DNA of 64,000 nucleotides from Lichenostomus cassidix (GCA_008360975.2 CM039183.1:41841850-41905849), one strand, 5' to 3'; shown: positions 12,096-25,017, numbered from the stretch's first letter. Made by a program: numbers and translations. Notes: a model not told the origin generated them from the letters alone.

Positions 12096-15000
12096 ACAAA
12101 GCAAAGTGCAACCAGGAGCACAGAAAATCATTCCGGGAAAGGGTTGTTCATTGTTATACATAAAAATTGCCTGATTAGCTAGCTCTGCTGTGGGAGATAG
12201 GAAGGTAAAGTGCTCAGATGGAGTTAGAACTCATCAAGGTTTTTTTGTTATTGCAAAATATTTTTTAAAATAAGCTGAAGGTTCAGATATGTTATTGTGG
12301 GAATGGGCTGTGCTCAGCCTGCTGTGCTTTGTCCCTGTCTTGTGGGTCTCTGCTCTCTTGCTAAGCAGCAGCCCCAGCTATGATCCATTCCCACTCCTCC
12401 AGAAGGCTCTTTCCTGAGACAGTCCCACACCTGCCTTGGGGACTGCTCAGCTGCTGGGCCATAACTGTTCCTCCTGCTGGAAAAAAATGCAGCCTTTGAG
12501 ACCCAAACCATCTGCTCTGAGCAAACCCCTGCAGGAAAGCCAGGCAAGCGTGAGGTCTCGTGGGGACTAGGAGTGTTAGTGCAATATACAGTCATCACTC
12601 GAGACAATTAAGAAATCTGCTCACAGGAGAAGTGATGCTAAACACAGTGTTGTGTGCTACCTGGTGTTTATCTGAGAGATTTTAAATTTAAAAGACAAAT
12701 AAACAAGCAGCCTTTGAGTATCAGTCAGGAGGAAGGTACAGAACTGTGTCCAGTCAGGATAGAGGTCTGGTTTTGTCAGGGTTAAGGAGACCTGCCTTGC
12801 TTGTGCCAATGCATTTATGTATTTTGCCACTCAGATCCCTTTGCTAGCCTGCAGCTCCCTTCCCCTGCTTGGCAGCCTACCCAAATGTGGAGGTATTCTC
12901 AGCTGATCTCCTTTAATCCTCAACTTTCCCTCTGCTCCAAACCCCACATTTGAGCTGTATGCTTTCAAGTTTGCAGTGTTTTCTGGCTCCCCAGGCAGCA
13001 GTGCCTGGGTGCAGTTGTGAGCTGCTATGCAGGATGCAGGTGTCAGGGTGCTCTCCTGCCCCAGGGGCTCATGTGGGAAAGTACAGGGTGAGCTACAGGG
13101 TCCCCTTACAAAAAATGAGGAGATAGGCAGCCAGGCCTTCCTTCTGGAGACTTGGGAAATGTGTGTCTGTGGAGAAGGTTTGCCTCTTTCTGCTGGTCAT
13201 GGACAGATGTATAACTTTATGTCCTTCTCTGAGTCCTAGATCTGCATGACCCAAAGTTGATAAGTATAATCTGTTCAGCAGGCCCCAAGTTCTTGAGTCA
13301 CACGTGTTGTGATGCTGTTTCTCCCCAGGTGACAGAGACCATGCCAACACAAGGAGGTGGCAGGCTGGTAGTCGTGTCCTGCATCCTCACTTCTCCATTG
13401 TGTTTAAGACAAGCTGGGGTCTGGTGGCACAGACACAGCTTCAGTGAACCAGCAGGAGCTGTCAGGGAAAGACTTATGTCCTCCCATGCAGACCTGGCAG
13501 CAAGGTGTTCCTAGTCTGGACTGCTCTGCAACTGATGGTGAAGAAATTAACAACATTTGTGCATTTTAGGGAAAAAATAGCAAATAACTAGACATCTGCT
13601 CAAGGATCATGCCTACCAAATTTGCAGCAAATATCAATACTTATATAAAAATCAAATATCAAATTTAATAAGCACAGTAGAACCTTTTAATCACTAACTG
13701 CAGAGCAGTAACACCATGCATCTCCAGAAATTTGGGTGGAAAAAGGAGAAGAGGGGGAGAAAGAAAGAAAAACATCCTTTGTAAAATAAAATTCAGACCT
13801 TACTGGAATTAGTAGAGGAATACAACCTGAATATCCAGTCACAGACAGTAACAGCCAGATGAACACACTTACAAAGAAAATAATAAGCAAAAATATGTAA
13901 TTGCCTCCAAGCATTTTTGGCACATTTCTTCCTTGCATTAAAGCCCAGAGGATTTGATGGAAAATTTTTGTGGCAACACTTGCAAGGCATGACAGTACAG
14001 CAGAGAGGATTTTTCCATTGCATTCTCTGCCACTGCTGTTGAGCACTGAAGAGGCATAGTTTTTCCTAAATGTGTTCTTGGTTTGTTGGTTTTGGTGATG
14101 GTAGTGCTGCAGGAGCAGTGCCTTTTCCAGATGGCATTCTGAAGGCCCCTTCTCTCCTGGCTGAGCCATCAAAGGTCCCTCAGGAGACAGGAATTGTCAC
14201 AACCAACTGGAGTGAGCATTCATCTTGCCCAGATATCCATATCTGGCCATTGCCTCCATGGACTGCTTAGGAGGGATACAGCAGTAATCCGCATCTACCA
14301 ACTGCCCTGCTTCATATTTTCTCTTAATTTTTCTTTGAAAATTGCCATGGAAGGAGGCTTCCTGTCTTCTTCAGTTTTGTCTGTATCTTTATAACATTTA
14401 CTTTTATCTTTTGGCAAAGAATTTCACAGGCCATGAGCCTATTCTTTGGGAAAGCACTTTCCTTTTTTCTTTGTACTCGTCAGTTCATCACTCATGTGAG
14501 ACCAGATGCTGAACAAGGGGAAAGCAGTTTAAAGCCTGTCCAAACTAAAACCTTCTTTTAAAACTCACCCTTTCAGGTCTTGTCAGCAGCTCCAGGCATC
14601 ACCAGAGCATATTGAAAAGCAATTTGTGACATCTGCGTTCTGCAATTTAAGTCTGGGTCTTGCCACAAACTGCTTAAACTGGAAGAGCATTAAAAGGTTA
14701 AAAGGACAGCTGCACAGAGCAAGCCCTCCCCAGGGATCCAATATTAGTTGGTCTCATGGTCCTGGAGGTAGAGAGAGGTTAAGAAACAATTGCACACATA
14801 CCACTGAGCATGGCTGAGAAAGTCACTCTCCCACTGCGATTCTAACCAGGTGAGAAAGAAGCTGAATCTCGAGAAAGAAAAGTGCTTCATCTTAGCTGAG
14901 CATTTTCATCTTTCCCGAGCAACTGAATTGAATTCCTGTGTAAATGAGCACATTGAGGACAGTGCAAGCTCATGGAGGGGGGAACTGATAGCCAAGCACA

Positions 15001-15451
15001 GAGAGCTCCCATCTCTTCTCTGCAGAAAAACATTCAGGATTTTGCCCTAATAGCCATGCAGAAAATAAGAATCAGGAAGCACAGCACATGAGAAATGATG
15101 GGGAGGAGCTCTCTTTCTATTCCCCTTCCTTCCTTTTACACCAGGTGGTAAAATCCCTCGATCCCCACATGCAGGCCTTTGGATGTGTTGCTAGGACTAC
15201 ACCTCCCATCCACCAGCTCTGTTCTCCTGAGTGACACATCCTGCATGGAGCTCAGCACCTCTCTCCAAGACCCTCATCCTGGCCTATGCAGGCTCTCCAT
15301 CCCATCCCTCCCAACCACCCTTGCATCAACTTGATCCCTGACAACCTACTGTCTCAGCAGCATTCCCTCTCTGCTGTGGAGAGGAGCACAGGAGGAAAGC
15401 CACGACCCTTTCCCTGATGTGATGTGTTTGGCAGGGAGAAAGAAGTGTTAC
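12096..15451. other. Unique non-coding DNA
   Basis: No gene recognised. A minus-strand 161-codon frame at 13687-14172 includes a hydrophobic run but has no supporting splice sites or family match. A strong acceptor at about 13328 precedes a 62-codon + frame ending at 13514 without a good donor. An 18-nt near-perfect palindrome lies at 14229-14246. Confidence 0.5.
14229..14246. repeat. 8-bp inverted repeat with 2-nt spacer
   Basis: CCAGATAT, CC, ATATCTGG: perfect arms at 14229-14236 and 14239-14246. It could bind a dimeric protein or be chance. Confidence 0.85.
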
Positions 15452-15493
15452 CTGATAGTGGGGTGTGATGGGAAACTTCATGGCTTTGATTCC
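15452..15493 (-). other. Candidate 42-nt micro-exon
   Basis: On the minus strand a near-ideal acceptor (CTGATTTTCCTTGCCCCTCTGTAG, quoted in two parts: branch-like CTGAT, then the pyrimidine run to TAG) precedes GGAATCAAAGCC. The exon ends at CAG|GTAACA. Exactly 14 codons, GIKAMKFPITPHYQ, fit in phase 0 at both ends. The exon is short and no partner of matching phase is proven. The splice signals are seen; exon status is inference. Confidence 0.2.
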
Positions 15494-18400
15494 CTACAGA
15501 GGGGCAAGGAAAATCAGGCACAGATGATTTTATTCTTTTCCTCTTTCCTGCCATACTGCCACTGATGAGCAGTTGAACTAGTTTAAGTGAGTTTAAGTGG
15601 ATTTTACAGATTAAGTTATGATCCTAATGTATAGCATTTAACTAAACTGCTGGTTTAAATTCTATTGCTGTAATTCTGAAACAAAATGTTCTACATTGCT
15701 TGAAATCAAACTCAGCTCTTTTCTCTGGCATACAGGAACTAGAAAAAAAGGCAAGAAAACAACCCTGCTTTAACTGTCCAAGCTAAAAAAAGCACTCTCA
15801 ACACTCATAAAATACAGAAACTCAATCATTTAGGGGAAAAAGAGATTTTAAAAGCTTGTCTGTGACAGTTTGATCCCTACTGTGTTACATTCAACTATGT
15901 TACATACACAGGTTGCATATAACCACATGGCAACACACAGAAAACAAACTAAAGGAGACCTGGCACAGGCTTAGAGTTTTCCTTCTGAGAGGTGAATTTT
16001 TATTCCTCCTGCAGAACCTGATTTCATGCCATGTATGTTAAAATCATCACTTGCTTACTAGCAGGTATAGTTTAGAGATAAACCAGAAGAGCACAAGGTA
16101 ATGTTAATAAAAGATTAATAAAAATTGCTTTTTCACCAACTACCCACAGAGACTAGTGAGAAGATCCCTGCAAGAGAGCCAGCATGGCGTGCAGCACTGC
16201 TTCAGATTTCTGCTCTTTCTCAATATAATTTGTTCCACATGCTGTTTACCCACTGATTCTTCCAAACCACGTCTTGGCTAGAAGGCAGGTGATGACAGGT
16301 CATGGAAAAAACAGAAGAATTTTGCAGCTTGTCTTGGCTGTACTGAATATGCCCTGGTGCTTGGAACAAATCAAACGCTTTGTGCCATTAACAAACTGTG
16401 GCAAGTCCAGTGAGCCTTCCTTCCCTGGTAGGGGCTGGAAAGATGCACCAGTGCTATGAACAACAGCAAGTTATCAGATGACTTCTGTGCATTGACACTC
16501 ACAGCAGAAAAAACAAGGTATGGGCTGGTTTGTATGAACAGATGCATGAGTGTGCTTTGGCCTGGATGGGTGGCAGGGGACAGGGAGGCTGTTCTTCACA
16601 ACCAGTATGTGTCATGCCTTCCTTTACTGCCTACCTGGGAGCTGCCCTTGAAGCAACAATCATCCAAAAATTCCTTGTCCTCCAAGCCACTGGGGTGTCA
16701 CTAGCTAAAAATACACTGTGAAGCAGCTTGTGTAGTTGACGGGTGTGGCAAGGTTTACCTATTTCATTGTGTCAAAGCTTCGCAGTCAGTGAAAGTAATA
16801 CCACCATGAAAATGCATGAATTATAGCTCATGCTGCACAAACCTAATCTTTAATAAATAGACACAAAGGAAATTTCCTCTTTTGCAAGTTGTCCTTACTC
16901 TGGAACAGGCAAAGGGAAGGAACCATATACCTCTGGCTCCACTGGCTCCCTTGGAGAGTGAAAGAGCTGTGTGGCTCCCTAGTAATATCTCTTATGCTTT
17001 CCAGGTACCACTGAGGGAAAACCCAAGACTTCACATCTGGGATTTGAGCAGGAGAACTGAAAGGCTAAGAAAAAGGGGAGAAATGTGACAGCTGGAGGCT
17101 GTGTGGTTCCAGTGCTCATATCTGGGCAGGCACATATCTGGGAAGGGCAGTACAAGCAACGGGACTGAACCTGAGCTTGGGCCCAATGGCAGCTGAATAA
17201 ATGTGCACAGATTTGCGTCAGCACATTATTTTTGCTGCTGGACTCCACTGAATTTATTTGACCTGGAAGTCACTGATCATCTTCCCAGCTGGGAAGGGAG
17301 CAGCAGCACGTGGTGTGACCTGTATAAAAATCTAAGCTACAATGGCTGAGAGAGAGGAATCTGTGTAGGTATATTTATGTGTCTGTGTCAAAAGATCAAG
17401 TCTACAAAATCACTGGATTTTTGCACCAGTATGATGTGTCTCTGTAGCTAAAGATGAATAGAGGCAGACGTGGGAAAATGCCTGTTGTGCCATACAGTTC
17501 ATCTAATTTATCTCTATGACAATGTATGCCCATTTTCTGCAACAGGTTTTGGCTAGTTTTTCAATGTCCCATGAAATGAAACCTCCCATGAAAAGTTACT
17601 TCACAAACCACATTGAAAATATTCATGGCGTTTTTTTTAAAAAAAAATCAGTCAAAATTTTAAACTTACTAATTTCACCTCAATACATATAGATGAATCA
17701 TTCTGAATCTCACTTAATGCCTTACTCACTCAAAAAATTACAGATAACCAGACCTTTATCAATATGGTTCTTTGAATTAGTCTTTTCAGTGATAGAATTG
17801 TTTTGTCCTGCCTGAAATCTACCATGTTTTTCCTGGTAATACAATGCAAGGTTCCTTAAACCCCAGCCATCAGCTGCTCTGTGATTTTGTTTCCCACGGC
17901 AAGTCAGTGCCTTATTGCCTTTTATTGCTGGCTAAAGAGTTTAGAATATCTTAGACTTCACTGGAGTTCATCAGGATCTATTTTTAGAGAAAATTAAAAT
18001 AATCCAGCACTACAAAGAAGTTAGAATATGGCCATTTGTTGATATGAATATTCCACTCAGCTGCACACTCTTGCCCAGCTATTTGACATGCACATTTTTC
18101 TCCTGACTCAAAAGCTGTGAGTGCATTGGAGGCTGTCCAAAGGAGTGAGCTACCCCAATGCCACCTGCTTTTTTTTACCTGTTGCATAGCCCTAACTTCC
18201 AGTTTTCCTCTTTCAGTTTATGTCCCCCATAAGACTTACCAGTGCGCTGAAATCCAGATGCAATCAGAATCCAGCTGTGCCACTTTTTGGGAATAATTAA
18301 TTTAAAAATTATTTCTATCTTAAAACCTGCTAAAATTTCTGCCTTCTTCAAGATTGTCTCCTTATCAGGTTGTGATTGGCAGTTTGGAGTTGGCATATCA

Positions 18401-20555
18401 GTATTTCCTTGCACATGCCAGCATTAAAGGAATAGTACTTGCTCCTGTCTCCAAATAAGAGACGTTTTCCATATGTGTACTCTCCTCTCTGCCCTGCCTA
18501 ATGACTATACATTCAGATATTTTGCAGGAAAGGTTGCAGCGTTTTGTAGCATATGTCTGTGCAAGTGAGAAGCGTGTCTCACACCTGTTTCTTGGCTTCA
18601 GGATATTATTTCTCGTAACTCTCTTACTGCCTGGCTGGTGTGATGCTGCAGGTTTCAAATGGAGAAGCAGGGCAGGCCTTCCCCTGCTCAGGCTGTCAAC
18701 ATGAAAGCCTGTGGTCCCTTCTGTGACATTGTGCTCATGGAGAGGGGGTGCCCTGCAAGAAGTAATGGCCAGCCCACTTCAAAACAAAGCTGCCAAACCA
18801 TTTCCAAAGGAGCGTCACAAGTATTCAGAGGGAAAGAAAACTTATGACTTCTTTCCTCACTCAAAATTCAGAGAGCTGGTCTGAAATAGAGACCATTTTC
18901 CTTTAAATAATGTAAGCATTGCTGGAGCAGGATTACATCTGTCACAGATAAAAATGCTCTATTTATGCCTTATTGTAATCCTTTCACTGGTTTATGGTCC
19001 TTGTGTCCTTCAGGGAGTGTTGGAAACGCACACTGCGCTCCCAAGTGCTACATTTTGCATTCGTATCTCCAATTCTGTTGACAGATGTGTACAATCACAC
19101 TCAGCAGTCAGACAACTCCCTCTTGACTCTGTATCGGAGGAAGAGCAAGAGGGCAAATTATTTCAGATGAGGTCAGCATTAACTTAAGCTCAGAATAACT
19201 CCCTCCAGATACACCTGTTCCAGACAGAAGCATGCGAATAGGAAGTGGTCTTTGGTGAATTCCAGCCACTTCCCTATTTCACATTCCATTTGGGGGCTCT
19301 GCCATTGCAGATGTAGACAGCACACATGTACTCAATTAAGCCAAAAGATCTGCAATCAACCTGATAACTGAAAAAGAAATTACCCTCACTCTGCAAGTGG
19401 AATGTAATGGGTTAGTAAACACGTATTTCCCATTTTATGAATAAGCATTGAATATGTAAATACTGCATGTTCCTGAATGCTTCAGGGAAAAGATATTAAA
19501 TTTACTGAAGACAATCCATTAAAACAAAGACACTGATTAATGCTTTAATGTCAAATTAAACAAAGGTTTCTGAGAAGATACCATTTAAACAATAGTTTCC
19601 AGTCTCTTAGTTTCAGTTGCTGAGAGTATCAGCTTCCTTTTTCTTAGCCCTTCCATATAAAAAAATAGCTTCTTCTCTGATTTCTTATAATAGGCCATTT
19701 CTAATAAAGCTGAGTAGTTGCTAAGAAATGTGATGAATCACTGATCCTCATTCCTTGTTGCCTTGTGATCAGAGATCCACCCATCCTCCAGGGCAGGGAC
19801 CTATCTTATTGACTGTGTTCCACCAGCCTCAGGATGAAGGGATCCTGGTCTCACTGTATCCCATTGAAAATGTCAGGCAACATCTGGAAGCAGAATAATG
19901 ATTTTGTCAGTGTCAGTTATCAATATTGGTGTGTACTGGCTAGTGTCTCCAAAGTCCTTCACAACTGCATCTCAGCTATAGTCACCTGGGGTTTAAGCAG
20001 AGGTTCTCAGAAGGGTTTGGGAAGTGGAAAGTGGACTTTGCTCTCGAAACCATCATTGTTCTTGATATAACCCTAGGTGGTGTAAATCTGTTCTCTTTCA
20101 CATTCACTTAAACTAGAGTTTAAACTCCCAAGAACTGGGAGATTTTCCATGAGTAACCAAAAGCTTCTTATAGCTGGAGGCCAAAGTCGAGGGGAGGTAC
20201 CATCATATTAACCTCAGGCAGCTTTGATATTTTTGTTGGCTGTCCTCAAAAAATAATGGTATTAGCAGGCCTGACTTAAAATACAAAGAGCTGTAGCTCC
20301 CTCACAGCAGGTGAGCAGTCTGTGCAATTGGACATAAATGCTGATAACAAGGCCTCCTTCCAATTAGGAAGCAATAAAACAAACTACATCAGCAAAAAAT
20401 TCCTGCGAGCATATTCCTTAAGGCTTCTTTGTGCTCTCATAAAGCACAAACATTTTTACCATGCAATACCCCCAGATTCACCAGCTGCTCACGTGTGTAC
20501 TTAAGCACTGCTTCTTTGTGAAACTGCACTGAAAAATTGCCTGATGCTGCTGCAG
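15494..20555. other. Unique non-coding DNA
   Basis: No gene or repeat family recognised. A perfect T8A8 palindrome lies at 17631-17646. A 14-bp direct repeat (CATATCTGGGCAGG and CATATCTGGGAAGG) lies at 17117 and 17133. A minus-strand donor CTG|GTAAGT at about 18243 sits at the end of an open frame from 18414, but the possible acceptors are poor. Confidence 0.55.
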
Positions 20556-20659
20556 CTAAATGTGGGGATCAGGGCTGGAGGGACACCTTTACACAGGAAA
20601 GGCACAGACAGACACAGACACAGAACTGCAACCTCTCTGTGCAAGGCGAGTTTGCTAAG
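20556..20659 (+). other. Candidate internal exon (unknown protein)
   Basis: An acceptor TGATGCTGCTGCAG ends at 20555 and a strong donor AAG|GTAAGC starts at 20660. The frame leaving two leading bases is open for 34 codons, beginning KCGDQGWRDTFTQ and ending VQGEFAK exactly at the donor. A second acceptor (ACCTTTACACAG, ending at 20596) would give a 63-nt phase-0 version of the same frame. A CpG (GGCGAG) is retained near the donor. Another frame is also open, so the evidence is only moderate. Confidence 0.18.
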
Positions 20660-22102
20660 GTAAGCTGAAACCTCTGCATATACATTTTAATTTTCAGAAA
20701 GCTGCTTGAATGGAATGTACTTGAAAAACCAATGTGTTTTGAAAGCAGTAACAACAAATATAAAATGTGGGTTACATGAGGGCAGGAGATTAGACCCCCA
20801 GAAACATCCTGCCCTTGGTTCCCTCTGTCTGAACTTGGAGAGATGGCTTCTAATGCTGCAGAAAGACAGGAGTGCTCCTAGAGATATACAGAAGACAAAT
20901 TGTGCAGTCCATTTTTCATCCATGTGTACACAGCTCCCCAGCACAGACAATTACATGGTTTGACAGCCATTCTTATATTGTCAGAATGTCTTGGCCCCCA
21001 AGTGAGCCTCCCTGGCAATGGTGCATCCTGTGGGCCTGTGATGTCCACCTTCCCCAAGGTCCAATGCACGAGTTGTTGGCAGCATGTCTGGGCACTGCAC
21101 ATGCAATGCAATTGGATTTTAACATTGCTCTGGAGCACTGAGGAAAGAATGAAGGGAATTGAGGAAAAATTAAGACTATGAATTACTGGACTCATGATGA
21201 AACAGTCAATGACTGTATTTGAGGTTTGTTTCTGAGTTTTGGAAGGCCACTTGTGAATGACATTGAGGACTTTTGGAAGAATTACTGAGAAAAAGTTTCT
21301 TGAGGCAATCTGAGGTTCAGGGAATAAAACACATCATCAAACTAAGGTAAAGAAAAAAACCATGGAGAAGAGCATATAAGATGGCACAAACCCTGATGTC
21401 AGTGTTGTTAACACTGGAAGATATATTTTTGTTTGCTTGTTTTTTGGGTTTTTTTAAATAACATGCAGTCATGGCTATTTTTTTCATATTGATCGAAGGT
21501 TTTTTGCTTGCCTGAATGCAAAAAGCATTGTTGGAAGAACAGCCCTTTCTGGGGCCAAGGGCACCTGGCAGGACTAGGGTGGGAGCAGGAGAGGGGCCAC
21601 AGCACAGCAACCTGACAAAACAATCATCTCCCACTCCCTTGATGCAGTTGACCTAGAGACTTCCAGAGCAGAGATTTACTGGTGACCTAGGAAGAAGCAG
21701 TTATCCTGGCCAAGGATAGCAACACTGCCTCTGTGAGGCTGGAGTTCAGTAGCAGGGAATGGAGCTCACCAAAAGCGGCTTTTAACAGCCACTTTGGCTG
21801 TGATCTTGACATTTCTGTCAAATCAGCCTGAATCATCTCCAGCACAGCTCTGTCCAGGCGAGAGACATAAGATTTATAACAATCTCTTGGAATGGTTTTG
21901 AAAATTTTTTGTAAATGACTTCTTTGATTTGCGCATAACTTTGTTCAGTGGAGATACTGAGCATCACAGAAGTGATGTAGCTGTCTGCAGACTGGGTAAA
22001 TATGAGCCAATCTTTCTGGTGGCAAAGGCCTTTCCTTCAGTTCACAGTAGGAATTGCCCCATCAGTTACAGCTGCAATTCATGGCTATGTTGAAAGTTGA
22101 TA

Positions 22103-22169
22103 GCTCAGCATGCCTGTGTGCTGAGCCTATGCTCATAGCATGCCTATGCCAAAAGCCTGCATAGGATGC
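22103..22169. repeat. Cluster of three adjacent inverted repeats
   Basis: GCTCAGCA (22103-22110) pairs perfectly with TGCTGAGC (22119-22126) across an 8-nt loop. ATGCT (22129-22133) pairs with AGCAT (22137-22141) across 3 nt. GCATGCCTATGC (22138-22149) pairs with GCATAGGATGC (22159-22169) with one bulge. The second and third stems share a few bases, so they are alternatives. GCATGCCTATG-like words recur. Confidence 0.85.
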
Positions 22170-23260
22170 CTGGACAGAGCCCAGGTGAGGAAAGGAAAAC
22201 TACGGTTCGTCTGGCTAAGAGACACAGTCAAGTCCCCAGAATTAGTGGCAAGCCAGATGGCACAATAAGGTAGTTCAGGACAAATACTCCTATTTAGATA
22301 TGTGTGAGGCTTAGACACCCCTGCCTTGTTCAAAAGGCTTTCTCACAATATTAAAGAGGGCTGAACTGAGTGGGAACTGTTCCATATCAGCAAGATCTGC
22401 CCTTATGGAGTCAATGTGGCCTGTGTATTTTCCCCAAAGTAACAGGTTCATAACCTTTAGCAGTGAAGCAGTAAGCATGGGATTTTCTGCAGGGAGTTTT
22501 CCCTCCTGGAGAAAGACCCACTGGTAAGTGCGTAGCCCTTAGATGCTCCAGATTTTTCAGGGATGGGGCTGAAGTTCTTTTCTAACTTAGTATCATAGAG
22601 GCCTTCAAAGGTGTTACACAGCTGGTAAGAATTATTTTAATGGTTCCTGAGAAGTTCTAAAAGCTAATGAAAAGGTAATAATGTGAAAACAGAAAAAGAA
22701 ATAGGTGGTGTTAAGTGGTGGAAGGCTGAGAAGAAGTGTCATGTTAAAGAGAAGATGGAAGGCAATCAGATATATGTCTGGGGTGTGAGGTGTGACTGCT
22801 GTAAACACCACTGGTGTTCACAGGTTTTATGAAAATGGGCTGCTGTGTAAAGTGAACTACTAGAAATATTTCTAAGGGCGCAAACAAAGTCAAGAGCAAA
22901 GTTAAGTAAAAATAAATAGGTTGTTTGGTCTTCACCAAAGTGCCAGGAACAAGAGCAATCACTAGATAGAAGCAGCAACAGCACACAGAAGGATATGGAA
23001 ACAAAAGGGTGCACATCCAAAGCCTACAGCAAGAAGTGTTAGCCTGCTGCAAGAGGGAAGAATCAAAATCTATAAAAGACTTTATTGAATAGGATGAAAC
23101 AGATGTACCATCAGGAGTTAATAATAAAGGATTGTTGCAAACACATTTCATACTGTTGGGGATCTCTGCAATTTCCTTTGATTAGAAAAGAGCTTTTTGG
23201 TGGAGCAATCCAGAATCTTTCTGCTGAAAAACACTCTGTAATAAAAATATTTAGATATTG

Positions 23261-23282
23261 GTGTGTGCATGCATGTGCATGC
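23261..23282. repeat. Alternating purine-pyrimidine (Z-DNA-prone) tract
   Basis: 22 nt of uninterrupted purine-pyrimidine alternation built from GT and GCATGC words. GC-containing alternation is favourable for Z-DNA under negative supercoiling. Confidence 0.8.
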
Positions 23283-24140
23283 CTCGGAATATTTGGACTG
23301 ACATGGATGAAATTCTCCAGGAAACCAGTCATAGGTTTTGAATTAATCCACTTTTCAACACTAGTGCTCATTTTACAGACTTTTATTGCTTTTCAAGGAT
23401 TCTTCCTGTATAAGCAGATGAATTGTAACAGTTCTGCACTTTTAAATGTGTGTTCTCATATGGTGTAAGGACTTTTTTACATGCTATTGAAGATTTTTTG
23501 TGATTCTTTTTTGCTTTCATTGAGAATGTTAAAAGAAAATCATATAACAGTTAAAAATCGACTGTTTTGATTCTCACACTGATCTTTGTGCCTGAGAGCT
23601 GCCAGAGATATATTTGTTATGAAAGAAAAGAGGAAGCACCTTGTGTATTGCCCTTGGAAATTTCCACAGGTATGCATGCAGCTATTTCTAATTGCACAAG
23701 GTGCAGCCATGCAGTGGGAACGTGAGTCCTGTCCTTCCTTTACACCCAAATAATGGCAAATAGATGACATGTGCTACCATGGTAGCACAAAGACAAGGGT
23801 AAGACAGGGCATTTGTTTAGAGCTGCCTTCACAAATTAGCACCTGCTTTGTGCTTATGTCTTCCCCTTGCCCAGCAAAGACACATTTAGGAGTGGTGGGA
23901 GTTGGGTGACTTATAACTATCTGTAATTCTGAGAATTTGCCCCACAGACTGCCTTTTATTAGGCTAAATGGCATGGCTTGGAAAGGTTATACAGTGTCTC
24001 TAGCATGTAGCACCTTTGCCAGGTCTGAAAGGTAGCAGCTAACCAGAGCTAACAGCGAACCAAAACCAGTTTCTCAGAATTTGGTCCCTCTATGCACAGT
24101 GCTCCCTTAAAATGATGTTGCTTTCAGTCATTCCCTTTAC

Positions 24141-24194
24141 CTGAAGTCAGCCAGTATGGTACTGAAGCCTGAAACCTTTGCATGAAGGAGATGG
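24141..24194 (-). other. Candidate internal exon, weak
   Basis: On the minus strand an excellent pyrimidine-rich acceptor (CTTCTCCTTCCC...CCCTTCAG) precedes a 54-nt segment ending at CAG|GTAAAG. Two frames are open, one reading HLLHAKVSGFSTILADF. No partner exon of matching phase was identified. Confidence 0.13.
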
Positions 24195-25017
24195 CTGAAG
24201 GGAGGCATCTGGGAAGGAGAAGAGCAATAAACAGACCAAGTTCACTGCTCTGGGAAGCAGGCAAAACTTAATTGCTGCCAACAATGAGCCCGTTTATGAG
24301 TAAAACACTGGGAAGGAGCATGCAAAAACCAAAGTGTGTAGCTCTGGTAGGCATTGTACATCATTCACTCTACTCATATATGTTTTAAAGGGGACCCCCC
24401 TGTAGAAAATAAAATAATTCTACAGCATCTGTTACTGTGGGTTGTTGTTTCTTGGGATGCTTCCCTTGATTGACAACAGGGCCAGGACAGCTCGACAGCT
24501 CAACAGCCTACTGCTTTGCTTTTGTAAAAGTAAACCCCCAGACTCCCCCAGAATTCTCAAGCCTTCCTCTTCCTTAAAATGTTCTTGGCCCTGTAGTTCC
24601 CCCACACTTCCCCAATTAAAATGTTCCGGTCCTGGGCGTGGGAAGCCATGCACAGCTGTGTGCCCGGCTTTCCAGCCCGCCACTGTGATGGCTGGAGCTG
24701 CTGGCCAAAACAGTGGAAACAGATTTTTAATTTAGATTTCTGGCCAAGCTGTGGCCTATTTTAAGCCTTTAAAAATACTCTGGATCTCATGCAGATCTCC
24801 ATTGCCTTTAAGTAAACCAGTGGCAGCAGCACAACTGAGCTTCCCAGTGGCAGCACTGGATAAAATGGGGAGGGGAATAAGGATTTTGCCCATGATTTTA
24901 CAGTTTGCATAGAGGATAGAGTGGCTTCAGGTTTTGTTTCAGGCTCTCAGCAGTGGCAGACCGTCTGCTGTTTTGTCAGTTTAATGGGAATTTAATGTAT
25001 CTTTTTCTTCTCTCCAG

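Larger units (their letters stand above)
20660..25017. other. Unique non-coding DNA with hairpin cluster
   Basis: No gene recognised. It contains the hairpin cluster at 22103-22169, the alternating purine-pyrimidine tract at 23261-23282 and a low-confidence minus-strand exon candidate at 24141-24194. TG-rich low-complexity sequence occurs near 21.43-21.46 kb. Confidence 0.55.

Noticed and set aside
13329..13514. 62-codon + frame after a strong acceptor (CTGTTTCTCCCCAG)
   Set aside because: No adequate donor, no polyadenylation signal nearby and no protein character; left uncalled.
13687..14172. 161-codon minus frame with a membrane-like hydrophobic run
   Set aside because: The hydrophobic run comes from T-rich DNA, no splice support was found, and it resembles no known protein.
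20235..20291. Donor CAG|GTGAGC at 20290 with upstream acceptor
   Set aside because: All frames closed by stops between the sites.
22440..22621. Two tiny exon-like units (22440-22523 and 22588-22621) with compatible phase
   Set aside because: They would be separated by an intron of only about 64 nt, and the translations have no protein character.
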